A stretch of DNA of 10,142 nucleotides from Phoronis pallida (lineage: Eukaryota; Phoronida; Phoronidae): the NCBI GenBank assembly GCA_028565715.1, contig JAOXYC010251011.1, forward strand, positions 1-10,142. The letters are read 5' to 3'. Made by a program: the position numbers and the translations under genes. Position 1 is the stretch's first letter. Each line of letters begins with the position of its first letter. Shown piece after piece: positions 1-8,818 of the stretch. The notes below the pieces were generated by a model that searched no databases, was not told the origin of the DNA, and saw only the letters and a list, made by a program, of their open reading frames with translations.

Positions 1-391
1 GACTCAAACACAAAATTTCTAGTTGATTTAAATTTTGACCCCAGATCCTCACCAACGAGGAGACAGTATCTTTAAGACAAAACATTTTTATTCACTTTTT
101 ATGACATTGACAAATAACGACACTATCATGATCAGAAAAGATTTGTGGTTTCTCCGAGTGAGCCCGTTACATTAAAAAAGTTTTGGAGTTTCATTTTATG
201 AGAGACATGTTTAATGTTGTTCTGCACGCGCATTGAGAGGTGATAATACGATAAAGGTGACATTCTAAACGAGCGGTCCCGGTGCAACAGTTAATTTGCG
301 GTAAAATTCAAAAAAACAAATCGCTGAGAAATAAAGATTCAAAGACATTTTGAACATACACACAGGCTTTTTTAGCATGTAGGCTACTTAC
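1..391 (-). other. 5' part of intron 2 of the synaptotagmin gene
   Basis: On the minus strand the exon ends AAG at 392 and is followed at once by GTAAGT (391-386), a consensus 5' splice site. Reading on from there gives no similarity to a C2B domain in any frame that I examined. The only acceptor-like site (TTTATTTCTCAG, AG at 325-324) opens a frame that stops after ten codons. The stretch is AT-rich and I see no repeat in it. The intron therefore probably continues off the left edge, where the C2B exon or exons should lie. Confidence 0.8.
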
Positions 392-1185
392 CTTAAGATG
401 ACGCGACGTGATGTCTTTCCACAGACTGATGTCCTTTCGACCTAATTCCATGTGACCAGCCAATGGAAACACGATCTCGCCTATGACGTCATCCCGGGAA
501 TATCTGTCAAAACTAAGCACTGCAAAATGCAGCGACACGCCATGGAGTTGATTAAAATCAATTCCATAAAATGTAAATGTCTCTTCAAACACGGGATTCA
601 AAGATTTCCGAACAACCCTCGTTTTAACTTTGTGTTTCTTTTCCGGCAATAACTGTAACTTGACGTACGGGTCTGAAGTACTCAACACGTGGTTTTTGAC
701 AGGCAGATCACTAGCCCGGTCAATGGTGACGATTAAGGCAGATTTTATAGAGTTATATTTTATCACAAAATGTAATTTTCCAAATTTTTCATCTTTTGGA
801 ACATCATCGTCCTTCATGTCTTTAATTTCTTCCATTGGTGATTTTATTTTGTCCTTTTCCCCTTCGTGCAAAATCTCCGATCGATAGGAGGAGCCATCAT
901 ATTCGGAACTTTTCGAACTACTTAACGACGCTGAAAACGAGGCTGACATGTCATGCGCACTGAGATCTGACTGTGGGCTTTGTATGTGTCGACTACTGCG
1001 CATGCTTGAACTCTTGGACATCGACCCGGTTAATATGCTTGCACTTTCTGCAGACTTGGAAACGGCGAAAGACTGTGAACGACTCGTTGGATTTTTCATT
1101 CTTAGACATTTGAAAACTACCACGACAACAACTGCCAAAGCCACGAACGTTCCAATGCAAATCCCGGCGATTGCAGCGGCTGACA
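392..1185 (-). CDS. Synaptotagmin 4/11-like protein, exon 2 (transmembrane helix, linker, C2A domain); partial gene
   Basis: Synaptotagmins are membrane-anchored C2-domain proteins of secretory vesicles that couple membrane traffic to calcium and phospholipids. This 794-nt exon encodes 264 full codons plus two bases of a split codon. Using residue numbers of the model that joins it to the exon at 9542-9587, a hydrophobic helix spans about 17-40 (runs of A, V, I) and is followed by K41, C42, R44. A very serine-rich linker covers about 47-117, then an acidic and lysine-rich stretch to about 148. C2A runs from about 150 to 275. The class is shown by LPEKKHKVKTRV, ETFTFYG and LSFDRYSRDDVIGE, which closely match vertebrate Syt4 and Syt11 as I know them. 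As in that class, the third calcium-ligand aspartate is serine (S240). The first is also replaced, by asparagine (N180). D187, D242, S245 and D248 are present. The start was set at the acceptor TTCTGCTTACAG, not at the ATG at 1210, because that ATG lies inside the pyrimidine tract region. The end is the GTAAGT donor, phase 0. The missing C2B lies off the window. Family is near certain; the Syt4 versus Syt11 split is probably not meaningful in an invertebrate. Confidence 0.93.
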
Positions 1186-1270
1186 CTGTAAGCAGAATAA
1201 ACATGAGCATTATTTAAATCGTTAAATTCAAAAATGTTTACAATAAAATAGTATTTTCTAGCTATCTGTA

Positions 1271-1704
1271 GAATTCCACTGTGGCCAATCCCGTGACTAT
1301 TGGACGAATCCGAAATAGGGAAGGAATATACGTTTTTCATCCAATGTTGAATGCGATTGACTAAAACGCACCCTAAGCCACAGTTGGTATTATAAACAAC
1401 ACGTAAGCACATAATGTTCTCACGACAGTTAATTATTTTTTTCGCAAGTCGATGCAAAACTTTTCCTTACTTTGTGCTAGATCCCTCTCATCCCTTGAAA
1501 ATGGAGAAAGACTGGTACATCGCCTGTCTTCAATCAACTCAGTGAGGATTATTATGCTTATATATTGGTTATATTTCCTTACGTTGAACTGGATGCATAT
1601 TTCTAAAATATTTTGACTTATTGTAAAACATTCACTCTAATCGTCTGTCATTTTTGATTTTGGTATCGTCTGCCTGTGTCACGTGATTGGCCACAGTGGA
1701 ATTC
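1271..1704. mobile_element. Non-autonomous DNA-transposon-like element with 26-bp inverted ends
   Basis: Positions 1271-1296 and 1679-1704 are inverted copies matching at 25 of 26 bases (GAATTCCACTGTGGCCAATC followed by MCGTGA, M = C or A). The interior of about 380 bp has no transposase and no credible reading frame. The outermost GAATTC is its own reverse complement, so it could be part of the inverted repeat or a 6-bp target duplication. If it is a duplication, the element proper is 1277-1698 and begins CACTGTG. It sits in intron 1 about 85 bp from exon 2. The superfamily is not settled. Confidence 0.6.
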
Positions 1705-2960
1705 CTTTGGTGTGTTTTCATCAAAAGACATGTTAAGCCGTGACCCGCGCAAAGCGTGTGTCACAGCTAGTTACAAATTAATCAACTGCTTATTACATCA
1801 TGTTCTGACATTTTTAATTATGCCTTCTAAGGCTTTGACATCAATATTGGCTTCAATTTACATCACTAATGACAATGAAATTTAGCGGTCGAGAGGCGAG
1901 CTGAACACTAATGAGAATTAAATTATATAATGGTATTCATTGAATTTAATCCAGGCTCAACTGTATCAGTGATATTGTCGACTCTTTGAAAAATCAATAA
2001 ATGAATGCGATTGTTTTGCACAACAGAGAGACGGGTTTATAATTTACGTAAGTACGGAAGCGGGTTCACATGTCACTTACGAGAAATACTTAAAATACAT
2101 TCAATTAACGTCATTCATTTTTTAAACCTGCACAACAATAATATTTATAGAAACATGATATAACTAGAGACAGGAGTCAAAGAAGAAGATTTACGCCTTG
2201 ATGGCCATAGAAATTGCATATTTTGGTTGTCAATGGGAGCTTTTGCTCACACATGCTGCAAAACTGTCCTCACAATGTTTAAAATAGGAAATAAGAGGAC
2301 CAACACGGATATTACGCGTTCCCGCGTTACAAGTTTTTTTGTTAAATTTTCTTGTTTTCGTTAGGTTAACTTATTTTTTTCGTGTATGTTCCAGATCCGA
2401 GCGCTGATTACCGATATTTAAGCATGATTGCATTTGTTCTAACGACTAATGAACGAAGAATAATCGGCTTTTCCAATCATAATAATCTTTTCATTATCTT
2501 TAAGAAGTTCCCCGTCGTTGGAAAGTTCAACCGTTCTGATTTGTTCAATGTGTGTTAGAACAGCGTGATTAGATTACTCTGGTATTATGCACGAGTCCTT
2601 GCAATCTACCATGTAAAATAGTCCACCCCCACAAAATACGTTGATCAAGGCAAAATTCGCAGCACCAGAAGGATACGAATTCCTCTCATGGTGTAAAAGC
2701 CTTAGCTTATTATAAAATAATATTCGAAATGATTCAAAGCAGGCATATTCGAATCCCTGGAAATTCCGCACTTTCGAGTATTGTCGTTATTCACTGAGCA
2801 TTCAAAGAGGGCCTATGTAGTGCGGTATACTCAGCGAGTCACAATCTATTTGCTTTGAATTTCTATTTTCTTAAAGTTTTCACGGTTTCCCCCCCGCTTT
2901 AAAAAAATTGTCACCCACCCATCCCTATTCCCATATTTGTTACCACTTGTATATTCTGTA
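1705..2960. other. Intronic stretch with no recognised feature
   Basis: AT-rich sequence with stop codons in all frames. Short open frames here (for example 1676-1885 plus strand and 2574-2771 minus strand) lack any recognisable domain, composition or splice context. I see no long repeat. Confidence 0.5.
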
Positions 2961-2998
2961 CTCTCTGGGCGTTTTCATTCGCCCATTTTTGCAGAGAG
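2961..2998. repeat. Compact 38-nt two-part hairpin
   Basis: CTCTCTG at 2961-2967 pairs with CAGAGAG at 2992-2998. Inside it GGGCG at 2967-2971 pairs with CGCCC at 2980-2984 around an 8-nt loop; the G at 2967 can serve only one of the two stems. A 7-nt bulge (ATTTTTG) lies on the 3' side. The stem is unusually GC-rich for this intron. No function is recognised; it could be a chance foldback or a remnant of a foldback transposon. Confidence 0.4.
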
Positions 2999-4529
2999 CT
3001 ATTACGTATATGTACCATACCATCTTATCGTTTATTTTTACAATAAACATTTTCAACCTATCAGTATTATCTCTCTCTGCAAACCGAGCTCGAAACATCT
3101 CTCCGAGATAAATAAGATTAACTCTCACAACGATACGCCTTTGGTTTTGAGTACCGAGGATAAGTCCGCCCGCGTAACAAGGATGTAGCTAAGGCTCCTG
3201 TACAATTTATCGGGCCGCTCTATCTCATAAAAGAGGTTTTATCTCGCCAGTCGTTGGATTTTCGTTGATGATACAGCGTAATGATTTGATTAAATTAAGT
3301 TATACGTTTATTTCTAAAAAAATGTCTTTTAACAAAATCACATTGAAAAATTGAATTAAGGTTCAAATAGGAATTTCCTTTCATGAGAACATAAAATGTA
3401 TAATGAAAAAGAAAAAGCCTTCAACTTGCACGACCTGTTATCAGGTTATTGAATTATAACAGATATTTTTGACGTTTCTCAGTTGAGTTATGATCTAGAA
3501 ATGCAAGAAGAAGTTAAAAAGATGTATCGGTCTCTTGAGATACAAGTTGTCGTCTGCTTCATGTCGCATAACTACATTATAATATTCTTTGTGCTTAATC
3601 AATAACAGATCTCGGAAAGTTCGCATCCATCTTTCTGGATTTATATTTTTTGATTAACGAAATATCAATGCACGCAATCGGAGCATTGGTATTCATGGAT
3701 GTATGTATATTGCCGTGAAATTTAGTTCACATCGATCTGACATTCTTGTAGTAATTATTGTGTTGTACTATTGTTCTAAATGTTTTTTTTTTTTTTAATA
3801 CTTGAAGTAGAGAATGAAAACAAATCTTTTGTCAAATGTTTCGTTCCTGGATTGCTAATTAGGAATAATATTATGACGTTAGATGCTAGACGTCAGGACC
3901 TCTCATTTCGCATGAACAAGTACTATGTATGATCTAAGAGTCTTAAATTTTGGGATGAAAAGCAAGGTTCCGCAGATACAAACTTTTAAGTTAAAACAAA
4001 CGGACGCGCCACGTGAAAAGTTGATATTAACATGTAAATTTGCTTTCAGCCTTTTTTGACACTCTCTCGATCGCTAAACCCGGAAACGTTTCCTTTTTCA
4101 AAGTTGGCCATGTAGGAACGTATAGGTTAATATGTCATAGATATGTATTCCCACCCACAAGGAAGAAATCCAATCAAAATCAAATATATCTTTGTTAAAG
4201 GTGCATTCCTTGTTTGAAAAAACTCTTTATATTGTCACGAGCACCACGCATATTGATTATCTGCCAGACTTGTTTGCAAACACTCGCTTCACTGACCGCA
4301 AGTTGCAGCTCGCCAAAGTCATCCCAAGAGTCGAACACTACATGCACATATATCAGTATTAACCTGAGATTCGGGAATGTTCGGGCATTTCCGTAACATT
4401 TGGGTCATGGCATTGGCATCGGGTTACGGGGTTATCCACTTACATTATTGTCGACACCAACAGGCCAGATTTGTTTGGATGTTGCGCTATTAGCAGATTG
4501 TTTCGTGTGCATTGAGGTACCAGTGTGAC
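2999..4529. other. Intronic stretch with no recognised gene
   Basis: AT-rich intron sequence. It contains a run of 14 T at 3783-3796 and a short inverted pair of TGACGT/ACGTCA at 3874-3895. A 9-bp inverted pair, CGAGATAAA near 3102 and TTTATCTCG near 3238, is about 130 bp apart. A 38-codon open frame on the minus strand (4557 to 4444) ending at a GTAAGT lies at the right edge and is discussed under rejected items. Confidence 0.4.
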
Positions 4530-4537
4530 TGACGTCA
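4530..4537. promoter_or_regulatory. Perfect CRE octamer (candidate CREB/ATF site)
   Basis: TGACGTCA, the full palindromic cAMP response element, is present exactly. About 14 bases to its right lies, on the minus strand, AAAATGGCGC, which resembles the YY1 motif. The pair could mark an intronic enhancer or an internal promoter for the minus-strand gene. This is a motif match only; nothing shows that it is bound. Confidence 0.3.
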
Positions 4538-4783
4538 CGTTTTACAAGATGCGCCATTTTGATTTTGGTTTGACAAGACCCACGCTTTCGATTGTTTCAG
4601 TTAGTGGCCTGGCCAAAGGGCTGTAGTTCAGTCACACATAATTGATCGAACTAATGACTTCCGACCTTGCATGATTAGAAATTTAGAGGGAAGAAGCACC
4701 AACTAGGCGATGTCTCAATATACCCTTCATAAGGAAATGCGTAGTGTTCCTCCTGTTCCTCATTTCCCCAATGGTGTCATTGA

Positions 4784-4791
4784 TGACGTCA
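4784..4791. promoter_or_regulatory. Second perfect CRE octamer
   Basis: Another exact TGACGTCA lies about 250 bp from the first, within TTGATGACGTCATTA. Two full octamers this close are unlikely by chance in AT-rich sequence, which gives slight support for a regulatory region at about 4500-4800. Confidence 0.3.
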
Positions 4792-6174
4792 TTAGGGAAG
4801 GTTGGTGGTGGTTTGAGTAAATTGCTGAAATATGATTGCAAGTCAAAATGAAGTTCCTTTTCAGTAGTTTAAAACGCCCGGCCACTTTCAATCGAACACT
4901 TGATGGTGCTATTCTTGCAGCCGCGAATCCTTCATAAGATCGCACGCCGCTGTTTGTGCTCCGTTCCAGTTCGGGTGGCAATGAAGTAACGCAACAGCAC
5001 CTGAGCTACAGGGTTCCAAAGCAGTTAATTTTCTCGAAGAAAATTCGAATTCAGGGAATCCCTTGTCTGTTTCAAAGAGACCAATTCAATTGATATCCAC
5101 AAAAATGAATTGTTTTCTTTAGGTAATTATCGTAATAAGGAAAGCCAAAAGAGCAATTAAATCTTTGAGTTCAAGGTGTCCGTTTGCATACCATTCATTT
5201 CATACATTTTCCTCGTGTTGCCATCAAATTTCATCGGAAAATATTAACAACCAATAAGTGTTTAGGTTCGAATTTCTAATGTCATCAAGTAATCATCTAA
5301 ATATAACCTTTCTTTGTCTGATTGAAGGAATCAATAACAATTACGTTGCGGGGGTGACGCAATTTCCTACATTTGTCAGCGATGCGTGACACACAGCTAA
5401 TTAACATGTAAGTTTAGTTGTTGACATTACCTACATGTTTTCTAAGAAAATCGAAGTGGGGCAACACATTTCCCCTTTTAAATGTTTTGCACTGAATTCA
5501 TCAACAATTCAAACATACAAAGTATTTGAAACGATGGATTCTTGATATGTTTTGGGGCCGTTACATTATAGACAATTTTTGTGGCGACTTACAACATTTT
5601 TGCGCTTACATCTATTAGAACAGCCTCTTTTATTTCATATTCACACTTTAAACAGGCAGCGATAAAACAGATATATAACGTGCTGAAATGCATACTGTTG
5701 TCGCGTGTTTCGGTGTTTGCTAATTAAATATTGTCATTAGGTCCATACAGTTTGACAGGGGAATTGTTTAAATGAGATTATCGATATGAAAATACGCAAG
5801 ATCTGTCTAATTCAACGTTATATGTCTGTAAATTTTTGTCTTAGATTTTTTTTCATAAAAAGTCACTCGGCGGTGCTATCCAAGAACGAGATTTATCAAA
5901 AAAAATGTACAAATACATATACATTAAGATCCCTTATCATATTTACGTTTTAAACGGAGAGTGAGATACGCTCTTCACATCACCGTTTGATACGCAATGC
6001 AGATTTCATTGCGGTCTCGTCTTCAAATTGGCACACGTTTGGGTGGGTTTACTTGGCGTTCGGTACTCTTAACGCAGCATGATACTGGTCGAACAAAGCG
6101 CCCGGACAAAGCGACAATACCGCATCCCCGATTTGGGAGATATAGTTACTAGTGCGTAAATTCGATATGACTGC
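4792..6174. other. Intronic stretch with no recognised feature
   Basis: AT-rich intron sequence without convincing open frames, long repeats or RNA motifs. The minus-strand frame at 4760-4981 has no recognisable domain and no coding signature. Confidence 0.5.
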
Positions 6175-6201
6175 TGATAATCTTAAGCTTAGATATTATC
6201 A
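6175..6201. repeat. 27-bp imperfect AT-rich palindrome
   Basis: TGATAAT at 6175-6181 is inverted at 6195-6201, and the centre contains the palindrome TAAGCTTA. The whole can fold into a short cruciform or hairpin. It may be a chance structure or the end of an element that includes the nearby tRNA-like sequence. Confidence 0.35.
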
Positions 6202-6244
6202 ATTTTTTTAATTCAGTTGAAGAGAAAAATTCGTAACTCTATCA

Positions 6245-6293
6245 GGAATCGAACCTAGGTCTGATAGTTGCCGCGCAGGTGAGCTACCAAGTC
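6245..6293 (-). mobile_element. tRNA-derived SINE-like or tRNA pseudogene remnant
   Basis: On the minus strand there is a perfect B-box, GGTTCGATTCC (6255-6245). Upstream is an A-box-like TAGCTCACCTGC (6286-6275) that matches the TRGCNNAGYNGG consensus at 10 of 12 positions. The two boxes are the internal RNA polymerase III promoter of tRNA genes and tRNA-derived SINEs. The gap between them is only 19 nt, shorter than the roughly 32 nt in a tRNA. No full cloverleaf forms: the T stem pairs poorly, and CTATCAG instead pairs with CTGATAG around the B-box. It is therefore not a working tRNA, and a decayed SINE head is the best reading. The body and tail of a SINE could not be delimited. Confidence 0.4.
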
Positions 6294-6328
6294 AGTAATA
6301 TTTTCTTTGTTCCAAGTTTAAGTCCACG

Positions 6329-6356
6329 CAATGAGCTGTATATATCGAGCTCATTG
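6329..6356. repeat. Short inverted repeat, 9-bp arms
   Basis: CAATGAGCT at 6329-6337 is exactly inverted as AGCTCATTG at 6348-6356, separated by 10 nt (GTATATATCG). No function recognised. Confidence 0.4.
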
Positions 6357-6778
6357 GTCCATTTTACTATTAGATAAAAACGACTGGTATAAAAATATAG
6401 TACGTATATTCAGACAAGTTTCGAAGTTCTATACGATTTGAAAGAAAATTACTTGATAACAGTCCTTTCAAACAATAACACGTTATTATCATCATAACAT
6501 ATGTTTTTATCTTATTCACCTACTTGATGTGATGTAAGGACATTTTAATTTCCGTTCATCATCGACATTATCTTGAGTGAAATCGACGAGTTCCATCACC
6601 AGCCTATGTCTTTCTCACGGCTGATTGCGCGCACTATGAGTGGTAGATGTTTTATAATTACGACCAATCAATCATTATTTTCACGTAATTACGACACTGA
6701 TTCACATGGACGTGACGTATACTGCCTAATAGTATGGATTTTCATGCAAATTGTTTGCCACGACAAAGCAAAACTGTC
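6357..6778. other. Intronic stretch with no recognised feature
   Basis: AT-rich sequence. The plus-strand open frame at 6573-6845 runs into the MITE on its right and shows no domain. Confidence 0.5.
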
Positions 6779-6880
6779 TTATGCCCCGGTTACACGGTCA
6801 CTTTTTCGGTTGGAAATTTCGCCCGGAGCAACTTGCTCCGGGTGAAATGAACGTGTAACCGATGTGTAACCGCAGCATTA
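6779..6880. mobile_element. Foldback MITE, Harbinger-like (TTA target duplication)
   Basis: The element proper is 6782-6877 (96 bp). It begins TGCCCCGGTTACACG and ends, read inward from the other strand, TGCTGCGGTTACACA, so 12 of 15 terminal bases agree. It is flanked by TTA on both sides (6779-6781 and 6878-6880), the 3-bp TWA duplication typical of PIF/Harbinger elements. In the middle, 6816-6831 and 6833-6848 form a nearly perfect 16-bp hairpin (centred on CCGGAGCAA and TTGCTCCGG) with a single base between arms. A second copy of the terminal motif, CGTGTAACCG, lies at 6852-6861. The element has no coding capacity and would need a transposase supplied elsewhere. Confidence 0.7.
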
Positions 6881-7077
6881 TACACGTTGACTAAAACAGG
6901 AATAAAATGAAACGGACATAATTCTTAAAGTCGTACATATTACATGTGAATTATCAATCTTGAATTACTGCATCGTTTCATCCGTTGCTTTTTAAAGGTA
7001 AACAAAACTACATTCACAACATAATATATTAATTGGTGAAGATAATGAATCATCCTGGAGTGTAGATATGAAATTTT

Positions 7078-7228
7078 TAAGTCTGGTGAACTGGACTTAC
7101 CAAATTTTAAACATTGCAAGTTGCGAGGCACACGCAAGCCTCTTCCTCAGATGTAGTTGAATGCCGGCAGAGTCACGCCCTGAGTTTAATCTCTTGCGTG
7201 ATTTCGTAAGTCCAGTAGACCAGACTTA
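7078..7228. mobile_element. 147-bp MITE with TA ends (Tc1/mariner-type duplication)
   Basis: 7078-7100 and 7206-7228 are inverted copies matching at 21 of 23 bases (TAAGTCTGG, two variable bases, then CTGGACTTAC). TA lies at both outer ends (7078-7079 and 7227-7228), as for a TA target duplication around an element at 7080-7226. Each arm also contains TAAGTC and GACTTA, so it can fold on itself. The 105-bp interior has no reading frame. The GTAAGTCC within the arm looks like a splice donor but belongs to the repeat. Confidence 0.65.
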
Positions 7229-7369
7229 TAAACTTGCATACCTTCATAAACCTGATTTTAGTACATGTACGTTATAGTCGATTGCAGTTTTCTCGTATGC
7301 CAGTTTCGATATTTCATCGAGTGAAATCAGGAGTCAGGAAGTGAAACAAACGATATGATGATGTGACGA

Positions 7370-7438
7370 ACTGCCCCTATGCTTGGTGCCAGCTCCTTCA
7401 ATTTGTTGGAGTTTGGCTTATCCTTTGAGAGGGGCAGT
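7370..7438. repeat. 69-nt GC-rich hairpin, possible structured RNA or foldback element
   Basis: ACTGCCCCT at 7370-7378 is exactly inverted as AGGGGCAGT at 7430-7438. Inside, GCCA (7388-7391) pairs with TGGC (7414-7417), and CTCC (7393-7396) pairs with GGAG (7408-7411), leaving an 11-nt loop. The size and nested pairing are like a small structured RNA or an imperfect foldback. The internal loops are larger than in a typical microRNA precursor. No family is recognised. Confidence 0.4.
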
Positions 7439-8818
7439 AGATTTTTGAAACTTTCTATAAGCACCCATTTCAATCTTTTATCAAATTAAGGATAATAATG
7501 AATTGAAATTGCTTAATGAACTCAGGAAACGTGCCAAAATTACCCAAGTCGACGATGAACGTTGTTTTGTATATTCACGCTTTTTTACCCACAGGCATTA
7601 ACCTTATTTCTGAGGGCAAGATAGATTCTACTAATTTCCCTCGTGAATTGTTCAACAAGGAAAATATATTGCCCGTGATAATATGATGTAAACAGGTCGG
7701 CAAACTTATGACCGCGAAGAAAAGAATCGAAAACACATCCAATCAAGCGCTCATACTATATTCCAGCAAAAAATGTAAAATGTCAGCGAGTCATTTGCCT
7801 AAGATTTCTAAAAGTTTATTTGGGTTGATTTTTTTTCAATCTAAGGTTTGTTTTTGGGTAGTTTAATTATTTTTTTTTGAAATGTCTGAAACACGCAGAC
7901 TGTTTAGTTCCATATTCGCCGTTTCGGTTTACATCAGTAATTTATCATTTCTACCATAAAAATTACTTTAATTAATTGATCCATATTTTCGTCCTTAAAA
8001 TAATTGTTCAGGCAAACCAACGGGAGCGCTGAATAGTATATCCCTGTAAAGTAATCGGTTGCGGGAACACCGGGGCTATTATAAATTACCATATTAGTCG
8101 GATAATATTACGACCTCAGGCTGAGCTAAGTAATTAAATGAAATATTAGTAATTGCCGTCTGCGTGCGGCCAGTAGCATAGAATAGTGTTTTTGTAGTTT
8201 TTAGATCCAAAACACTTATTTCGTTTTCATGGAAAGGAGCAGCGCATCTATGGCAGACTTAGAGTAGGTGATCCCGACAAGTTTTCTTAAATGGAAGCAG
8301 CAAATAATCAATGTAGACAACGGCAAATTTGATATTCCCGTAAAAATGTGCTTCAAATGCGATAATTAAAAATGCAGTTGGTTTCTTCACGACTGATACG
8401 TTGCAATGTTCTTTCATATTGGTGAAATATATCTCTTTCTGTCCGATCGTTGTCATTGTTAAAATATGAAGTAAAAACATCCATTAAATATTTGTATTGC
8501 ATATATTCGAAAGAATCATCTTTCATCTTCAAGGCATTCCAGTGTAAAATATCATGGCTCTAAATTAACCGCCAAATACGTTATGCAAAATCACGTGACA
8601 CACTGTTTACATTACAACGTATCAGTCGTGCAGAAACCAACTGCATTTTCAATCAAACAGTTATTTTAAATAGTATCATTAGTCGTTATTTTTGTCCATG
8701 TTTACGTGTTATAACAATTATCACGCATCAAAATGGCATAGTAATTTGATGATTAGAAAAAACCACCATATTAGCAATCATTGGTCGGCGTTTTAATGTA
8801 TATCGTGGTGTTTTACTC
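7439..8818. other. Intronic stretch with no recognised gene
   Basis: AT-rich intron sequence with homopolymer T tracts around 7830-7880. The minus-strand open frame at 8259-8480 has no domain or splice context. AATCACGTGACACA at 8589-8602 repeats, inverted, a 14-bp piece of the right end of the element at 1271-1704. Confidence 0.45.

Noticed and set aside
323-391. Acceptor-like TTTATTTCTCAG downstream of the exon 2 donor as the start of exon 3
   Set aside because: The phase-0 frame following it stops after ten codons and has no C2B similarity.
1186-1210. ATG at 1210 as the start of the synaptotagmin protein (giving MLMFILLTV ahead of the helix)
   Set aside because: The sequence from 1210 to 1186 is the pyrimidine-rich end of an intron with a CAG acceptor at 1188-1186, and no good start context precedes it. 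The frame is open there only by chance. A short alternative isoform cannot be fully excluded.
993-1457. Minus-strand 154-codon open frame overlapping exon 2
   Set aside because: It is an out-of-frame shadow of the synaptotagmin exon running into intron and the 1271-1704 element.
1586-1604. Alternative mini-exon on the minus strand, ATG plus four codons and one base before GTAAGG
   Set aside because: It also fits phase 1 (MHPVQ then Leu), but the N-terminus would be only six residues, the donor is weaker (GTAAGG) and it lies inside or beside the 1271-1704 element.
3874-3895. Inverted TGACGT/ACGTCA pair as a regulatory dimer site
   Set aside because: The half sites are 10 bases apart and not a known CRE spacing; probably chance.
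4444-4557. Minus-strand 38-codon frame starting AAAATGGCG and ending at GTAAGT, as exon 1
   Set aside because: Start context and donor are good, but it ends in phase 0 and cannot join exon 2, which needs phase 1. It could still be a non-coding first exon or belong to an unrelated transcript.
6573-6845. Plus-strand 90-codon open frame
   Set aside because: It ends within the MITE at 6779-6880, has no domain and no splice signals; a chance frame.
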